A stretch of DNA of 64,000 nt from UBA7672 sp036733305. GTDB lineage: Bacteria > Pseudomonadota > Alphaproteobacteria > Caulobacterales > Hyphomonadaceae. Below are positions 1-7,886 of the stretch, in pieces. The position numbers and the translations under genes were made by a program. The notes beneath the pieces are model-generated. The model did no database searches and was not told the DNA's origin. It was given only the letters and a program-made list of their open reading frames with translations. Every line of letters starts with the position of its first letter. Within the stretch, counting starts at the first letter, position 1. The stretch spans positions 3,493-67,492 of the forward strand of contig DAINAT010000004.1 of assembly GCA_036733305.1 (NCBI GenBank), given 5' to 3'.

Positions 1-120
1 AAGCTGGGCGATGCCGGGGTTGCCCGGAGCGGCGACGATGCCGGTGACGCGGGGACTTTGCTTGAGGCGCCAGGCGAGGGCGTGTTCACGGCCACCGGAC
101 CCGACAATGAGGATTTTCAT
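1..120 (-). CDS. purD: Phosphoribosylamine-glycine ligase (PurD), N-terminal 40 residues
   Basis: This is the start of purD, transcribed leftward and cut by the window edge. The first residues read MKILIVGSGGREHALAWRL, the N-terminal nucleotide-binding motif of the GARS/PurD family, followed by the family-typical SPRV...APGNPGIA stretch. PurD joins glycine to 5-phosphoribosylamine in purine biosynthesis in the cytoplasm. Only 40 of about 430 residues are visible. The start ATG is at 120-118. A divergently transcribed small gene begins at 205, so both promoters probably lie within 121-204. Confidence 0.95.
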   Translation of the reverse strand, partial: MKILIVGSGGREHALAWRLKQSPRVTGIVAAPGNPGIAQL

Positions 121-204
121 GCAAATTGTCCGGTCGGGCTGATGGCGATGTTGTAGTATGGGGCCGATTAGTACCGGTGGGGCCGGTAAGACAAGGTATC
201 TTGC

Positions 205-630
205 GTGACTGGACTTTCATCCTTCTCTCGCGACAGCGATCTCACCGGCCTCTGGTCGGGTGAATACTGGTACGGGACGGGCAATCCGGTGCCGTTTTCG
301 GCGCATATCGTGGACAATCTGGGCACGATTTCCGGTACGACGCTGGAGCCGAACACGTTCGCGCATCCGGGCTTGATCGAGCTGTCAGCCGATATTTCGG
401 GCACGCGGGGTGAGCTGAGCGTGCGGTTCAACAAGCTGTACCACCCGGCGCCGGGCGTTCACCGGGAGCCGGTGGTCTATTCCGGCACGGTCGATTCCAA
501 CTTCACGATGATCGATGGGGAATGGCGGTTCGCGCACGGCTTCTCGGGCCGGTTCGTGCTGGTGCGTGTTTCGCGCGGGGCGAAAGCGGCAAAGGCGAAG
601 CGCGCGGTGGAGCTGGAGACGCGGAACTAG
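205..630 (+). CDS. Conserved hypothetical protein, 141 aa
   Basis: I do not recognise a named family. The protein begins at a GTG and is soluble-looking, with no signal peptide or membrane span. It is rich in beta-prone stretches (LTGLWSGEYWYGTG, SGTVDSNFTMIDGEWRF), suggesting a small beta barrel or sandwich. The C-terminus is basic (GAKAAKAKRAVELETRN). It lies between divergent purD and xseA, a position where many alphaproteobacteria carry a small uncharacterised gene. The coding assignment rests on ORF length and plausible amino-acid composition. Confidence 0.6.
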   Translation: MTGLSSFSRDSDLTGLWSGEYWYGTGNPVPFSAHIVDNLGTISGTTLEPNTFAHPGLIELSADISGTRGELSVRFNKLYHPAPGVHREPVVYSGTVDSNFTMIDGEWRFAHGFSGRFVLVRVSRGAKAAKAKRAVELETRN

Positions 631-647
631 CTCGGGCTGGTGGATAC

Positions 648-700
648 GCCCTCGTCCTTCGACGGGCGCCGCCTTTGGCGACTGTTCAGGATGAGGGCCG
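648..700. repeat. Degenerate copy of repeat family B
   Basis: The stretch carries CCCTCGTCCTTCGACGGGCG and then GTTCAGGATGAGGG, a degraded version of the CTCGTCCTTCGAGAC ... CTCAGGATGAGG element also found near 11426, 33424 and 40635. It lies just after a stop codon. The mismatched arms suggest decay. Confidence 0.6.
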
Positions 701-712
701 CCGCAACGGTTT

Positions 713-790
713 GTAGGGTGCATTGAAAATGCACCGTGGCGGCGTTGAGCGCTGGCGGTGCATTTCCGCTTTGCTTCAATGCACCCTACG
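713..790. repeat. Palindromic intergenic repeat, family A, divergent copy
   Basis: The left arm GTAGGGTGCATTGAAAATGC and the right arm ending GCTTCAATGCACCCTAC form a long imperfect inverted repeat around a GC-rich centre. The tips match the copies at 18329-18386 and 33506-33563. It lies immediately before xseA; out-of-frame or upstream translation through it gives an apparent N-terminal extension of XseA that I reject. Confidence 0.75.
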
Positions 791-830
791 GGCTGGTGGG
801 TGCGTTGGACGGGACGCTATACTCGTCGGC

Positions 831-2315
831 ATGGATGAGATGTTCGAATCGCAGACGCCGCAGCAGCCGGGCGACAACATGCCGGAGATGTCGGTCTCCG
901 AGCTTTCCAATGCGCTGAAGCGGACGGTGGAGGAGACCTATTCCTTCGTTCGGGTGCGGGGGGAGTTGGGGCGGGTGGTGCTCGCCAAGTCAGGGCACCT
1001 GTATTTCGACATCAAGGATGAGAGCGCGACGCTCAACACCATCATGTGGAAAGGCAATGCCTCACGGCTGCCGTTCAAGCCCGAGGAGGGGCTTGAGGTG
1101 GTGGCCGAGGGGAAGTTGTCGACCTATCCGGGGCGGTCCAACTACCAGATGATTGCGGACAAGCTGCGCCCGGCGGGCGTGGGCGCGCTGATGCAGTTGC
1201 TGGAAGAGCGCAAGAAGAAGCTGGCGGCGGAAGGGCTGTTCGATGCCGAGCGGAAGAAGGCGATCCCGTATCTGCCGGCTGTGATCGGCGTGGTGACGTC
1301 GCCGACTGGGGCGGTGATCCGCGATATTCTGCACCGGGTGCGTGATCGTTTCCCGGTGCATGTGCTGATCTGGCCGGCGCTGGTGCAGGGCGAGCGCGCG
1401 GCGGCGGAAGTCGAGGCGGGGATACGCGGGTTCAATGCGTTGAAGGTTGGTGGCGCTATTCCGCGGCCGGATGTGATCATCGTCGCGCGGGGCGGCGGGT
1501 CGATCGAGGATCTGTGGCCGTTCAACGAGGAGCGCGTGGTGCGCGCGGTGGCGGATAGCGAGATACCGCTGATCTCGGCGGTGGGGCACGAGACGGATAC
1601 GACGCTGATCGACTATGTGTCGGACAAGCGGGCGCCGACGCCGACAGGTGCGGCGGAGATGGCGTTGCCGGTGCGGAGCGAGTTGATTGCGGCGGTGCAG
1701 ACGCTGGGTGGGCGGCTGACGCGGCGGCTGACGGGCACGGTGGAGAAGCGAAAGCTGGAGCTGCGTTCGGCGAGCGGGCGGATGCCGAGGCTGGATGCTC
1801 TGCTGCAGGGGCCGCGGCAGAGGCTGGATATGGCTTCGCAGCGGTTTGGTGGGTCGCTGTCTCGGATGGTGGCGCGGAAGCGTGGGCGGTTTGATGCGGC
1901 GAGCGGTGGCTTGCGGCCTGCGTCCTTGCGCCGGGAGATTGCCGGGAAACGTGCTGAGGTGGAGCGGTTGGCGGCGCGGGTTCAGCCTGCGCTGGGGCGG
2001 CGGCTGAAGCGGTTGCGGGACGCACTGCGCGAGCAGTCGCGGGTGCTGGATTCAGTGTCCTATGAGCGGGTGCTGGCGCGTGGGTTTGCGCTGGTGACGG
2101 GGGCGGATGGATCGCTGGTGCGGTCTGCCGGGAGTGTTGGTGAGGGGGATGCGCTGAAGCTGCGGTTCGCCGATGGCGAGGTTGGGGTGACGGCGGGGGC
2201 GTCGTCGGGGCCGAAGCCGGCGCCGCCTGCGCCGGTGGCTCCCGCTGCGGGTGAGTCGCAGCGACCGCGGATCAAGCGGCGGTCGCGGGAGAGCGATCAG
2301 GGGAATTTGTTTTAG
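831..2315 (+). CDS. xseA: Exodeoxyribonuclease VII large subunit (XseA)
   Basis: The 494-residue product has the family layout: an N-terminal OB-fold (SVSELSNALKRTVEETYSFV, VRGELGRV, GHLYFDIKDE), a catalytic core with VIGVVTSPTGAVIRDI, VIIVARGGGSIEDLWPFN and SAVGHETDTTLIDYVSD, and a long basic, presumably coiled region before the C-terminus. With XseB it degrades single-stranded DNA to oligonucleotides in mismatch and damage repair. No xseB is visible here. The start ATG at 831 (MDEMFESQ) is preferred over an upstream in-frame ATG at 723 because the upstream codons run through a palindromic repeat and the family begins near MPEMSVSEL. Confidence 0.95.
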   Translation: MDEMFESQTPQQPGDNMPEMSVSELSNALKRTVEETYSFVRVRGELGRVVLAKSGHLYFDIKDESATLNTIMWKGNASRLPFKPEEGLEVVAEGKLSTYPGRSNYQMIADKLRPAGVGALMQLLEERKKKLAAEGLFDAERKKAIPYLPAVIGVVTSPTGAVIRDILHRVRDRFPVHVLIWPALVQGERAAAEVEAGIRGFNALKVGGAIPRPDVIIVARGGGSIEDLWPFNEERVVRAVADSEIPLISAVGHETDTTLIDYVSDKRAPTPTGAAEMALPVRSELIAAVQTLGGRLTRRLTGTVEKRKLELRSASGRMPRLDALLQGPRQRLDMASQRFGGSLSRMVARKRGRFDAASGGLRPASLRREIAGKRAEVERLAARVQPALGRRLKRLRDALREQSRVLDSVSYERVLARGFALVTGADGSLVRSAGSVGEGDALKLRFADGEVGVTAGASSGPKPAPPAPVAPAAGESQRPRIKRRSRESDQGNLF

Positions 2316-2353
2316 GACTTCGCTTCCATCCCTTAGGCGCCAACTAATCACCG

Positions 2354-2434
2354 TTCATCCCGGCGTAAGCCGGGGTCCAGTGGCGGCTGGTTCGGGTGTG
2401 CGCGGCCCTGGGTCCCGGCTTACGCCGGGATGAG
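2354..2434. repeat. Palindromic intergenic repeat, family C
   Basis: TTCATCCCGGCGTAAGCCGG at the left and CCGGCTTACGCCGGGATGAG at the right form a near-perfect inverted pair about 30 bases apart, with GGTCC next to each inner arm. It sits between the 3' end of xseA and the convergent gene ending at 2510. Elements of this consensus are widespread between genes in alphaproteobacteria. In RNA it could form a strong hairpin. Confidence 0.8.
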
Positions 2435-2509
2435 CGGAACAAGGAACAGCGATCTCAGGGTTGAGGCAACCGAGATCCTCGGCACGAGGCCGAGGATGAC
2501 CGGGACACG

Positions 2510-3082
2510 TCAGCCAGCCTTCGCGGGCGTACGGCCCAGCAGGTCTTCGACGGGCGTCGAGGTCGCGTTTGGCGGTTTGTAGCCGTTGAGGTTCATGGCT
2601 TCGCCTGCCTTCACTGCGTCCTCGTAGGACATGCCTTTTTCCTTCACGAGGTAGGCGGCCCACATGTGGCTGGCGCGCCAGGCGACGGTGCAGTGGAGGA
2701 GGACTTTGCCGTCAGCGGCTTTCATTGCGGCGGCGACCTTGGCGACGGCTTCGGGCGTGTAGGGGGTGTCGGGGCCACCGAGAGGGACGTGGACGTAGTT
2801 GATGCCGAGTTCCTTGGCGACGGCGGCTTCGTCGAAGGGGACCTGCTTGCGGTTATCCATTTCCTGTTGCGTGCGCAGGTTGATGACTGTTTTCACGCCT
2901 TGCGCGGCCATGGCGCGGAGGGCGGCTTCGGTGGGTTGGCCGGAGACATAGGCGGGGCCGGTGTCGGCGATCATGCCCTGGAAGCCGGGGGTGTCGAGCT
3001 TTTGCGGGAAGTGGACGGGCGTCTGCGCGAGGGCGGGCGCTGTGAAGAACAGGGCGGCTGCGATGAGCGCGAAGCGTTTCAT
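2510..3082 (-). CDS. Exported Blh-like (DUF442/DSP-type) phosphatase
   Basis: The 190-residue protein begins with a cleavable signal peptide (MKRFALIAAALFFTAPALAQ). The mature part has the features of the beta-lactamase-hydrolase-like dual-specificity phosphatase fold: YVSGQPTEAALRAMAAQGVKTVINLR early, then the P-loop VLLHCTVAWRAS, where Cys and Arg form the C-x4-R signature. The usual Gly of the loop is Ala or Trp, so activity is plausible but unproven. The start at 3082 is chosen for the signal peptide and a GGGAGAG ribosome-binding site; longer reading is proline-rich and unlikely. It follows the DUF1254 lipoprotein gene by 83 bases on the same strand. Confidence 0.8.
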   Translation of the reverse strand: MKRFALIAAALFFTAPALAQTPVHFPQKLDTPGFQGMIADTGPAYVSGQPTEAALRAMAAQGVKTVINLRTQQEMDNRKQVPFDEAAVAKELGINYVHVPLGGPDTPYTPEAVAKVAAAMKAADGKVLLHCTVAWRASHMWAAYLVKEKGMSYEDAVKAGEAMNLNGYKPPNATSTPVEDLLGRTPAKAG

Positions 3083-3165
3083 TGGACGTCTCTCCCGATG
3101 TGCGTCTCTGCGGAGCACGGGCGGAACCTGCGGCGCCGGTGGCGGCGACGCAAGCGGCGGGTGCA

Positions 3166-4503
3166 TCAAGCGCTGGTGAGCGGGGGCAGCGTGTATTGCC
3201 CGTCAAGCAGGGCGGGTTTGGGCAGGTAGGTGCGCATGACCAGCGTGACCGGGCCTGAGGGTGGGGCGGGCAGCCAGTTGGACGAGCGCTGGCCGCCGGG
3301 ATCGGCGCGCTGGATGTAGATTTCGAGCGAACCGTCTGCGCCATGTTGCAGGTTCGGCGTGCGGTCGCCGATGGCGTAGCGGTTGATCGGGTTGTCGAAG
3401 AAGAAGTTCTGGCCATCGGGCGTGCGGAGATAGCTGGTGAGGGACCAGAAGCCGTTGATAGGCGGGAGCTGTTCCTTGGTGAAACGGAGGAGCCAGTTGC
3501 GGTCGCTCGAGAAGGCGGCGGTGTCGGCGGCGACCGGGCGCATGTACATGGCTTCGGCGGGCGTGAGGGCGCCGAGGCCGCCGATGGCGATCTGCGCGCG
3601 GTAGGCATAGTCCTGTCCGTAATTGCCGAGCGAGGCGCGGGGATAAACCCAGCCATTGCGAATGGCGCCGGAGCGCTGGGTCGCGACGATGGTTTTGGCC
3701 TTTGCGATGCCGGCTTCGATTTTCGCGGCGTCGGTGGTGGAGAATTTCGAGGCGTCGAAGCCGCTTGTGGGGCCGAGACCCAGGCGCGCAATGCGCTGGA
3801 AGAAGCCGAGGTCGGAGACTGGCGGTGGATTTTCAGCGAGGAGCGCTTGTGCGGTTGTGAAGTAGTCCTGCCACGAGGCGTTGCGGGTTGCGTATTTCGG
3901 GGGGCGTGGGCGAGCAGGAGCTTTCAGCTGCATCGCATCCTGGAGGGCGTTGGCGCCGGGGAGGTCTGCGTCGCCGTCGATGAGCGTGCGGATGAGGAGC
4001 CAGACCCATGGGGTGGTCGCGCGCAGGGCGAGCGGATCGGTATTGGCGGCGTTCGGACCGACGAGGGTGACGGTGTGGGCTTCGCCGCCCGTCGTGCGCG
4101 TGCCGAGGATGGCGAAGTTGTTTCCGTACATGTCCATGAAGGCGTAGGACACGTAACGCTTGCCCGCGGCGGGCATGTGCAGCGTGACAGGTCCGCCGTT
4201 CAGATCGATCCAGGCGCGCGAATAGAGCGTGTCGTTGTTGGGCGTGGTCACGAACTGCGTTTTCACAGTGGTGAGGACGCGGGCGTGGAAGAGTTGGTTC
4301 ACCGCCATGTCGGTCATGGCGCCGGCGCGTGAGCCGGCGTTCTCGACAAGCATGACGCTGTAGAGCCACGCTTCGGCAGCGGCGGCTTCGAGGTCGAGCG
4401 CTTCGGCGCCGGGCGTCATTGCAGTGATGATGGGCGAGGTGGATGTCGCGCAGGCGGCAAGGCCGGTCATGGCGGCGCTGGCGAGAAAGAGGCGACGGTT
4501 CAT
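3166..4503 (-). CDS. DUF1254/DUF1214 Tat-type lipoprotein
   Basis: This 445-residue protein starts MNRRLFLASAAMTGLAACAT, which combines a twin-arginine RRxFL motif with a lipobox (LAAC), so it is probably exported by Tat and lipidated. The first half resembles DUF1254 (EAWLYSVMLVENAG, VTTPNNDTLYSRAWIDL, PVTLHMP, YVSYAFMDMYGNNFAILGTR), and the C-terminal third resembles DUF1214 (FWSLTSYLRTPDGQNFF, NRYAIGDRT, SSNWLPAPPSGPVTLVMRTY). Such proteins are common in marine and soil proteobacteria, but their biochemical role is not established. The next gene upstream (yqgE) ends 33 bases away on the same strand. Confidence 0.85.
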   Translation of the reverse strand: MNRRLFLASAAMTGLAACATSTSPIITAMTPGAEALDLEAAAAEAWLYSVMLVENAGSRAGAMTDMAVNQLFHARVLTTVKTQFVTTPNNDTLYSRAWIDLNGGPVTLHMPAAGKRYVSYAFMDMYGNNFAILGTRTTGGEAHTVTLVGPNAANTDPLALRATTPWVWLLIRTLIDGDADLPGANALQDAMQLKAPARPRPPKYATRNASWQDYFTTAQALLAENPPPVSDLGFFQRIARLGLGPTSGFDASKFSTTDAAKIEAGIAKAKTIVATQRSGAIRNGWVYPRASLGNYGQDYAYRAQIAIGGLGALTPAEAMYMRPVAADTAAFSSDRNWLLRFTKEQLPPINGFWSLTSYLRTPDGQNFFFDNPINRYAIGDRTPNLQHGADGSLEIYIQRADPGGQRSSNWLPAPPSGPVTLVMRTYLPKPALLDGQYTLPPLTSA

Positions 4504-4536
4504 GTGCGATCCCCGGAAAGATGTCCCGGTCGCGTT

Positions 4537-5130
4537 CTACGCCCTGCCGCCGGAGACCTGCAAGCGGTCGGGTGAGACGCCGATGCGGGCGAGAGCGCGG
4601 CTCCATTTGGTGTCGAGCGAGGGATCGTAGACGAGGGCGTCGTCGGGCGTGCCGACGAGCCATACGTTTTCAGCGAGTTCCATCTCGAGCTGGCCGGCGC
4701 CCCAGCCGGAATAGCCGAGGGCAAGGACGAATTTCTCGGGCGGCGAATCCGACGTCATGGCGTGCAGCACATCGCGCGTCGCGGTGAGGCAGACACCTTC
4801 GCAGACGTTGAGGGTGGCGCCGTCGCTGTCGTAGTCTTCGGAGTGAAGGACGAAGCCGCGTTCGCGGCTGACAGGGCCGCCGACGAGAATGTGCGCATCA
4901 TCTGGCGCGCCATCGCCATCAACACCGAGCTGGTCGAGCAGTTCGGAGAGATTGTCTTCATCGCTGGATTTGTTGAGCACGATGCCCATCGCGTGCTCTT
5001 CGTTGTGCGTGCACACGAGGATGACGGCCCGGCTGAAGCGCGGGTCCTCGATCGCGGGGGATGCGATCAGCAATTTTCCTGCGAGCGAGCCTTCCACTCG
5101 TAGCGCCTCCGGGTCGGTCAGGTCTGACAT
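4537..5130 (-). CDS. YqgE/AlgH family protein
   Basis: The 197-residue protein shows the signatures of the UPF0301 (YqgE/AlgH) family: LAGKLLIASPAIEDPRFSRA near the start, VILVCTHNEEHAMGIVLNK, ILVGGPVSRERGFVLHS and FVLALGYSGWGAGQLEMEL. Family length is about 190 residues. AlgH was linked to alginate regulation in Pseudomonas, but the molecular function is unknown. The ATG at 5130 is chosen because MSDLTDPEALRVEGSLAG aligns with the family start; the longer in-frame reading is arginine-rich and unlike it. The gene is divergent from the peroxiredoxin gene. Confidence 0.93.
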   Translation of the reverse strand: MSDLTDPEALRVEGSLAGKLLIASPAIEDPRFSRAVILVCTHNEEHAMGIVLNKSSDEDNLSELLDQLGVDGDGAPDDAHILVGGPVSRERGFVLHSEDYDSDGATLNVCEGVCLTATRDVLHAMTSDSPPEKFVLALGYSGWGAGQLEMELAENVWLVGTPDDALVYDPSLDTKWSRALARIGVSPDRLQVSGGRA

Positions 5131-5291
5131 GCTGGGCTTTCGCGGCTGGCAAGGCAAGCGGGGATCGGGCCGTCGCCTTTCGAAAATGGATCTGCGCAAA
5201 AAGGCGAGATCAGTGAAGGGATTCGCCTTGGGCGGAGAATGAGACTAGATCGTGGCAGGTTCATTTATCCTTTTGTGAGAACGGAATCCCC

Positions 5292-5774
5292 ATGACCATC
5301 AAGGTAGGCGACAAGCTGCCCGAGGCGACATTCAAGGTGATGAAGGACGGCAAACCTGCCGACATGACCCTGTCTGAACTGACGCAGGGCAAGAAGGTTG
5401 CGCTGTTTGCCGTGCCGGGCGCGTTCACGCCGACCTGCTCGGCCCGCCACCTGCCGGGTTATCGCGAGAAGGCGGCCGAGCTGCGCGCCAAGGGCGTGGA
5501 TACGATCGCCTGCGTTTCGGTGAACGATGTGTTTGTCATGAACGCCTGGGGCAAGGACCAGCAGGTTGGTTCGGACGTTGTCATGCTGGCGGACGGCAAT
5601 GCCGACTTCGCGAAGGCCGTTGGCCTTGAGATGGATGGCAAGGGCTTCGGCATGGGTCCGCGCTCGCAGCGCTATTCGCTGATCGCTGAAGATGGCGTGG
5701 TGAAGCAGTTGAACGTGGAAGCGCCGGGCAAGTTCGAAGTGAGCGGCGCCGAGTATCTGCTGGGGCAGCTCTAG
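5292..5774 (+). CDS. Peroxiredoxin, Prx5 type
   Basis: The 160-residue product is a thiol peroxidase that reduces hydrogen and organic peroxides. The peroxidatic Cys49 lies in the Prx5 motif VPGAFTPTCSARHLPGY. Other family features are VGDKLPEATF at the N-terminus, DTIACVSVNDVFVMNAWGK, and ADGNADFAKAVGLEMDGKGF. Length and ends match family members. The gene is part of the alphaproteobacterial neighbourhood of ispH, thrB and rnhA, which here is stretched over about 10 kb. Confidence 0.93.
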   Translation: MTIKVGDKLPEATFKVMKDGKPADMTLSELTQGKKVALFAVPGAFTPTCSARHLPGYREKAAELRAKGVDTIACVSVNDVFVMNAWGKDQQVGSDVVMLADGNADFAKAVGLEMDGKGFGMGPRSQRYSLIAEDGVVKQLNVEAPGKFEVSGAEYLLGQL

Positions 5775-5786
5775 GTCGTTCCCGGC

Positions 5787-6266
5787 CTATTGCGGTCGGG
5801 GAGCTGCGGCGCGCGTCGAGTGGAAGAAGCGGATGCGCCAGTGTTGGCCATCATGCTTGAGCGTTGCGGACTCCAGCCAGGACAGATCAGTTTTAACACC
5901 GGCTCGGGTCGCTGAGCCGGTGTTTACGTATGTGACCAGCGCCGTGTCACACGCGACTTCGACTTTTGGGTCGTTGACGTTCCACGCGAAGACGACGCCC
6001 TCAGCGTGGCGCTGCTTGATAAGGATAGCCAGCGCGTCACCATCGAAGCGTTCGCCTGCATCGTAAGAGAAGAAGTCCGGCGTGGTGACGGCCCGGAACG
6101 CGGCGAGGTCATCGATCATGAGGGCGGCATACATGTCGCGCATCGCCTGTGCGGCATCCGTTATGGCTTGAGCGGGTGCGGGGCAGGATCGGGGCGGCAA
6201 TTCTGGCGCAGCGTGTGTGCATGCCGAGATTGCGAGCGCCGAGAGAGCAATCAGTGTAAGCCGCAT
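5787..6266 (-). CDS. SnoaL/DUF4440-like lipoprotein
   Basis: The 159-residue protein has a lipoprotein signal (MRLTLIALSALAISACTHA), so it is predicted to be membrane anchored. The mature part has the pattern of NTF2-like DUF4440 domains: a helix with MRDMYAALMIDDLAAFRAV followed by TTPDFFSYDAGERFDG and beta strands ending HWRIRFFHSTRA. Members of this fold bind small ligands or catalyse diverse reactions, so no substrate can be given. It converges with the peroxiredoxin gene, with 12 bases between stops. Confidence 0.75.
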   Translation of the reverse strand: MRLTLIALSALAISACTHAAPELPPRSCPAPAQAITDAAQAMRDMYAALMIDDLAAFRAVTTPDFFSYDAGERFDGDALAILIKQRHAEGVVFAWNVNDPKVEVACDTALVTYVNTGSATRAGVKTDLSWLESATLKHDGQHWRIRFFHSTRAAAPRPQ

Positions 6267-6368
6267 CGTGTGTTTTTCCCAACCTGATCCGTCTGTTGTG
6301 TGCCGGATTGGGAGTTGCGTCCACGTCGCTCGAGGCTTGTGAGTAATGCCTTGACCCCCATATCAGTG

Positions 6369-6390
6369 CGTGACAAGGTTCCTTGTCACG
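6369..6390. promoter_or_regulatory. Perfect palindrome upstream of the SPFH gene
   Basis: CGTGACAAGG-TT-CCTTGTCACG has two perfect 10-base arms separated by TT, ending 19 bases before the start codon at 6410. It may be an operator or an mRNA hairpin. No T-run follows, so it does not look like an intrinsic terminator. Confidence 0.55.
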
Positions 6391-6409
6391 ATTGTGGAGG
6401 AGGTTGGGC

Positions 6410-7399
6410 ATGGATTTCGATCTTGCGAATAATGCGGGCCTGATGATCCCGTTGTTGCTGGTGGTTGCCGGCGTCGTGCTGATTTTCAGCGCGGTGAAGG
6501 TTGTGCCGCAGGGCTACATGTACACGGTCGAGCAGTTCGGACGTTTCACGCGCGTGCTGTCTCCCGGCCTTGCCTTCATCATGCCGTTCGTGGACCGCAT
6601 CGGTCACAAGCTGAACATGATGGAGAACGTGCTCGATATTCCGACGCAGGAAGTGATCACGAAGGACAACGCGCAGGTCTCGTGCGATGCGGTTGTGTTC
6701 ACGCAGATCGTTGATCCGGTTCCGGCCGCCTATGAGGTGAACGATCTCGTGCGCGCGATCAGCAACCTGTCGATGACGAACATTCGTACGGTCGTTGGCT
6801 CGATGGACCTCGACCAGGTGTTGTCGAACCGTGACGACATCAACGCGCGCCTGCTGAAGGTGATCGATGCGGCGACGCATCCGTGGGGTGTCAAGGTCAC
6901 GCGTATCGAGATCAAGGATCTGACGCCGCCGGGCGATATCACTGAAGCGATGGCACGGCAGATGAAGGCGGAACGCCTGAAGCGGGCGCAGATTCTTGAA
7001 GCAGAGGGTGATCGCGCCTCGGCCATTCTGAAGGCTGAAGGCCTGAAGCAGTCGCAGATTCTGGAAGCCGAAGGCCGCCGCGAAGCAGCGTTCCGTGATG
7101 CCGAAGCGCGCGAGCGGGCGGCGGAAGCTGAAGCGAAGGCGACCGAGGTTGTGTCGCAAGCCATCGCTGCGGGCGACGTGAATGCGATCAACTACTTCCT
7201 CGGCCTGAAATATGTCGAGGCATTTGCGAAGCTGGCGTCGTCGCCGCAACAGCGCACGGTCATTGTACCTGCGGACTTTGCCGGACTTGTCGGCGCGATC
7301 GAGGGCGTGAAGGCTCTGACGGACAATGTGAAGCGTCCGCCTGATGCGCCTCGCCCGTCGGGCGGCGCGGCCCCCAGCCCGTTTACGACGCGAGGCTAG
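6410..7399 (+). CDS. SPFH/band 7 membrane protein, QmcA type
   Basis: The 329-residue protein has one N-terminal membrane segment (residues about 10-32, MIPLLLVVAGVVLIFSAVKV) followed by a band 7 domain (VPQGYMYTVEQFGRFTRVL, MENVLDIPTQEVITKDNAQV) and an Ala/Glu/Arg-rich coiled coil with repeated AEGxxxxxILxAEG units. QmcA-type proteins organise detergent-resistant membrane regions and pair with NfeD proteins. The start at 6410 follows GGAGGAGG. An upstream in-frame codon at 6383 lies inside the palindrome. The nfeD gene follows after 3 bases, so the two are an operon. Confidence 0.93.
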   Translation: MDFDLANNAGLMIPLLLVVAGVVLIFSAVKVVPQGYMYTVEQFGRFTRVLSPGLAFIMPFVDRIGHKLNMMENVLDIPTQEVITKDNAQVSCDAVVFTQIVDPVPAAYEVNDLVRAISNLSMTNIRTVVGSMDLDQVLSNRDDINARLLKVIDAATHPWGVKVTRIEIKDLTPPGDITEAMARQMKAERLKRAQILEAEGDRASAILKAEGLKQSQILEAEGRREAAFRDAEARERAAEAEAKATEVVSQAIAAGDVNAINYFLGLKYVEAFAKLASSPQQRTVIVPADFAGLVGAIEGVKALTDNVKRPPDAPRPSGGAAPSPFTTRG

Positions 7400-7402
7400 G
7401 TC

Positions 7403-7876
7403 ATGGACGCGATTGTCGGTTTTCTTGATGGGCTGACGGTCTGGCACTGGGTCGGGCTCGGCATCGTGCTGATGACGATCGAGGTGGCCGTTGGCACGTT
7501 TGATCTGTTGTGGGTGTCGGTCGGGGCGTTCCTGACGGCGCTGTTCGCCCTGATCGTGCCTCTGCCGGCGGGCGGGTGGCAGGGGCAGATGGTGTTCTTC
7601 GGCATTGTGGCGCTGGCGTTCGTGATTTCGGGGCGCACGCTGTTCAAGGGGCTGCGCACGCGGACGACCACGCACCCGCATCTCAACGATCGTCTGGCGA
7701 GCATGGTGGGTCAGCGCGGCGAAGCAGCGACAAACTTCGACCAGAGCCAGGGCAAGGTGAGGGTCGGCGACACGGTGTGGCTGGCCGAGCAGTCTGACAC
7801 GACGACGATCGTCGAAGGCGATCAGATCGTGATTACCGGCGCGGAGGCTGGCTTGCTGAAGGTGCGTCTGGCTTAG
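7403..7876 (+). CDS. NfeD family membrane protein
   Basis: The 157-residue protein is the usual partner of SPFH proteins. It has three hydrophobic segments (roughly residues 14-30, 31-55 and 58-75), then a soluble C-terminal domain with the OB-fold pattern of NfeD (LNDRLASMVGQRGEA, GKVRVGDTVWLAE, IVEGDQIVITGAEAGLLKV). It is a short NfeD without the protease domain. It starts 3 bases after the SPFH stop codon and is likely co-translated. It converges with the next gene. Confidence 0.92.
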   Translation: MDAIVGFLDGLTVWHWVGLGIVLMTIEVAVGTFDLLWVSVGAFLTALFALIVPLPAGGWQGQMVFFGIVALAFVISGRTLFKGLRTRTTTHPHLNDRLASMVGQRGEAATNFDQSQGKVRVGDTVWLAEQSDTTTIVEGDQIVITGAEAGLLKVRLA

Positions 7877-7886
7877 CCTGAGAGGC

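Noticed and set aside
723..830. N-terminal extension of XseA
   Set aside because: It translates through a family A repeat and has no homology to the XseA N-terminus; ATG 831 fits the family start.
3343..4332. Plus-strand open frame opposite the DUF1254 gene
   Set aside because: It is antisense to a protein with two recognised domains and is Gly/Val/Arg-rich without motifs.
6386..7681. Minus-strand frame across the SPFH and NfeD genes
   Set aside because: It spans two well-supported genes on the opposite strand and shows only Arg/His-rich shadow composition.
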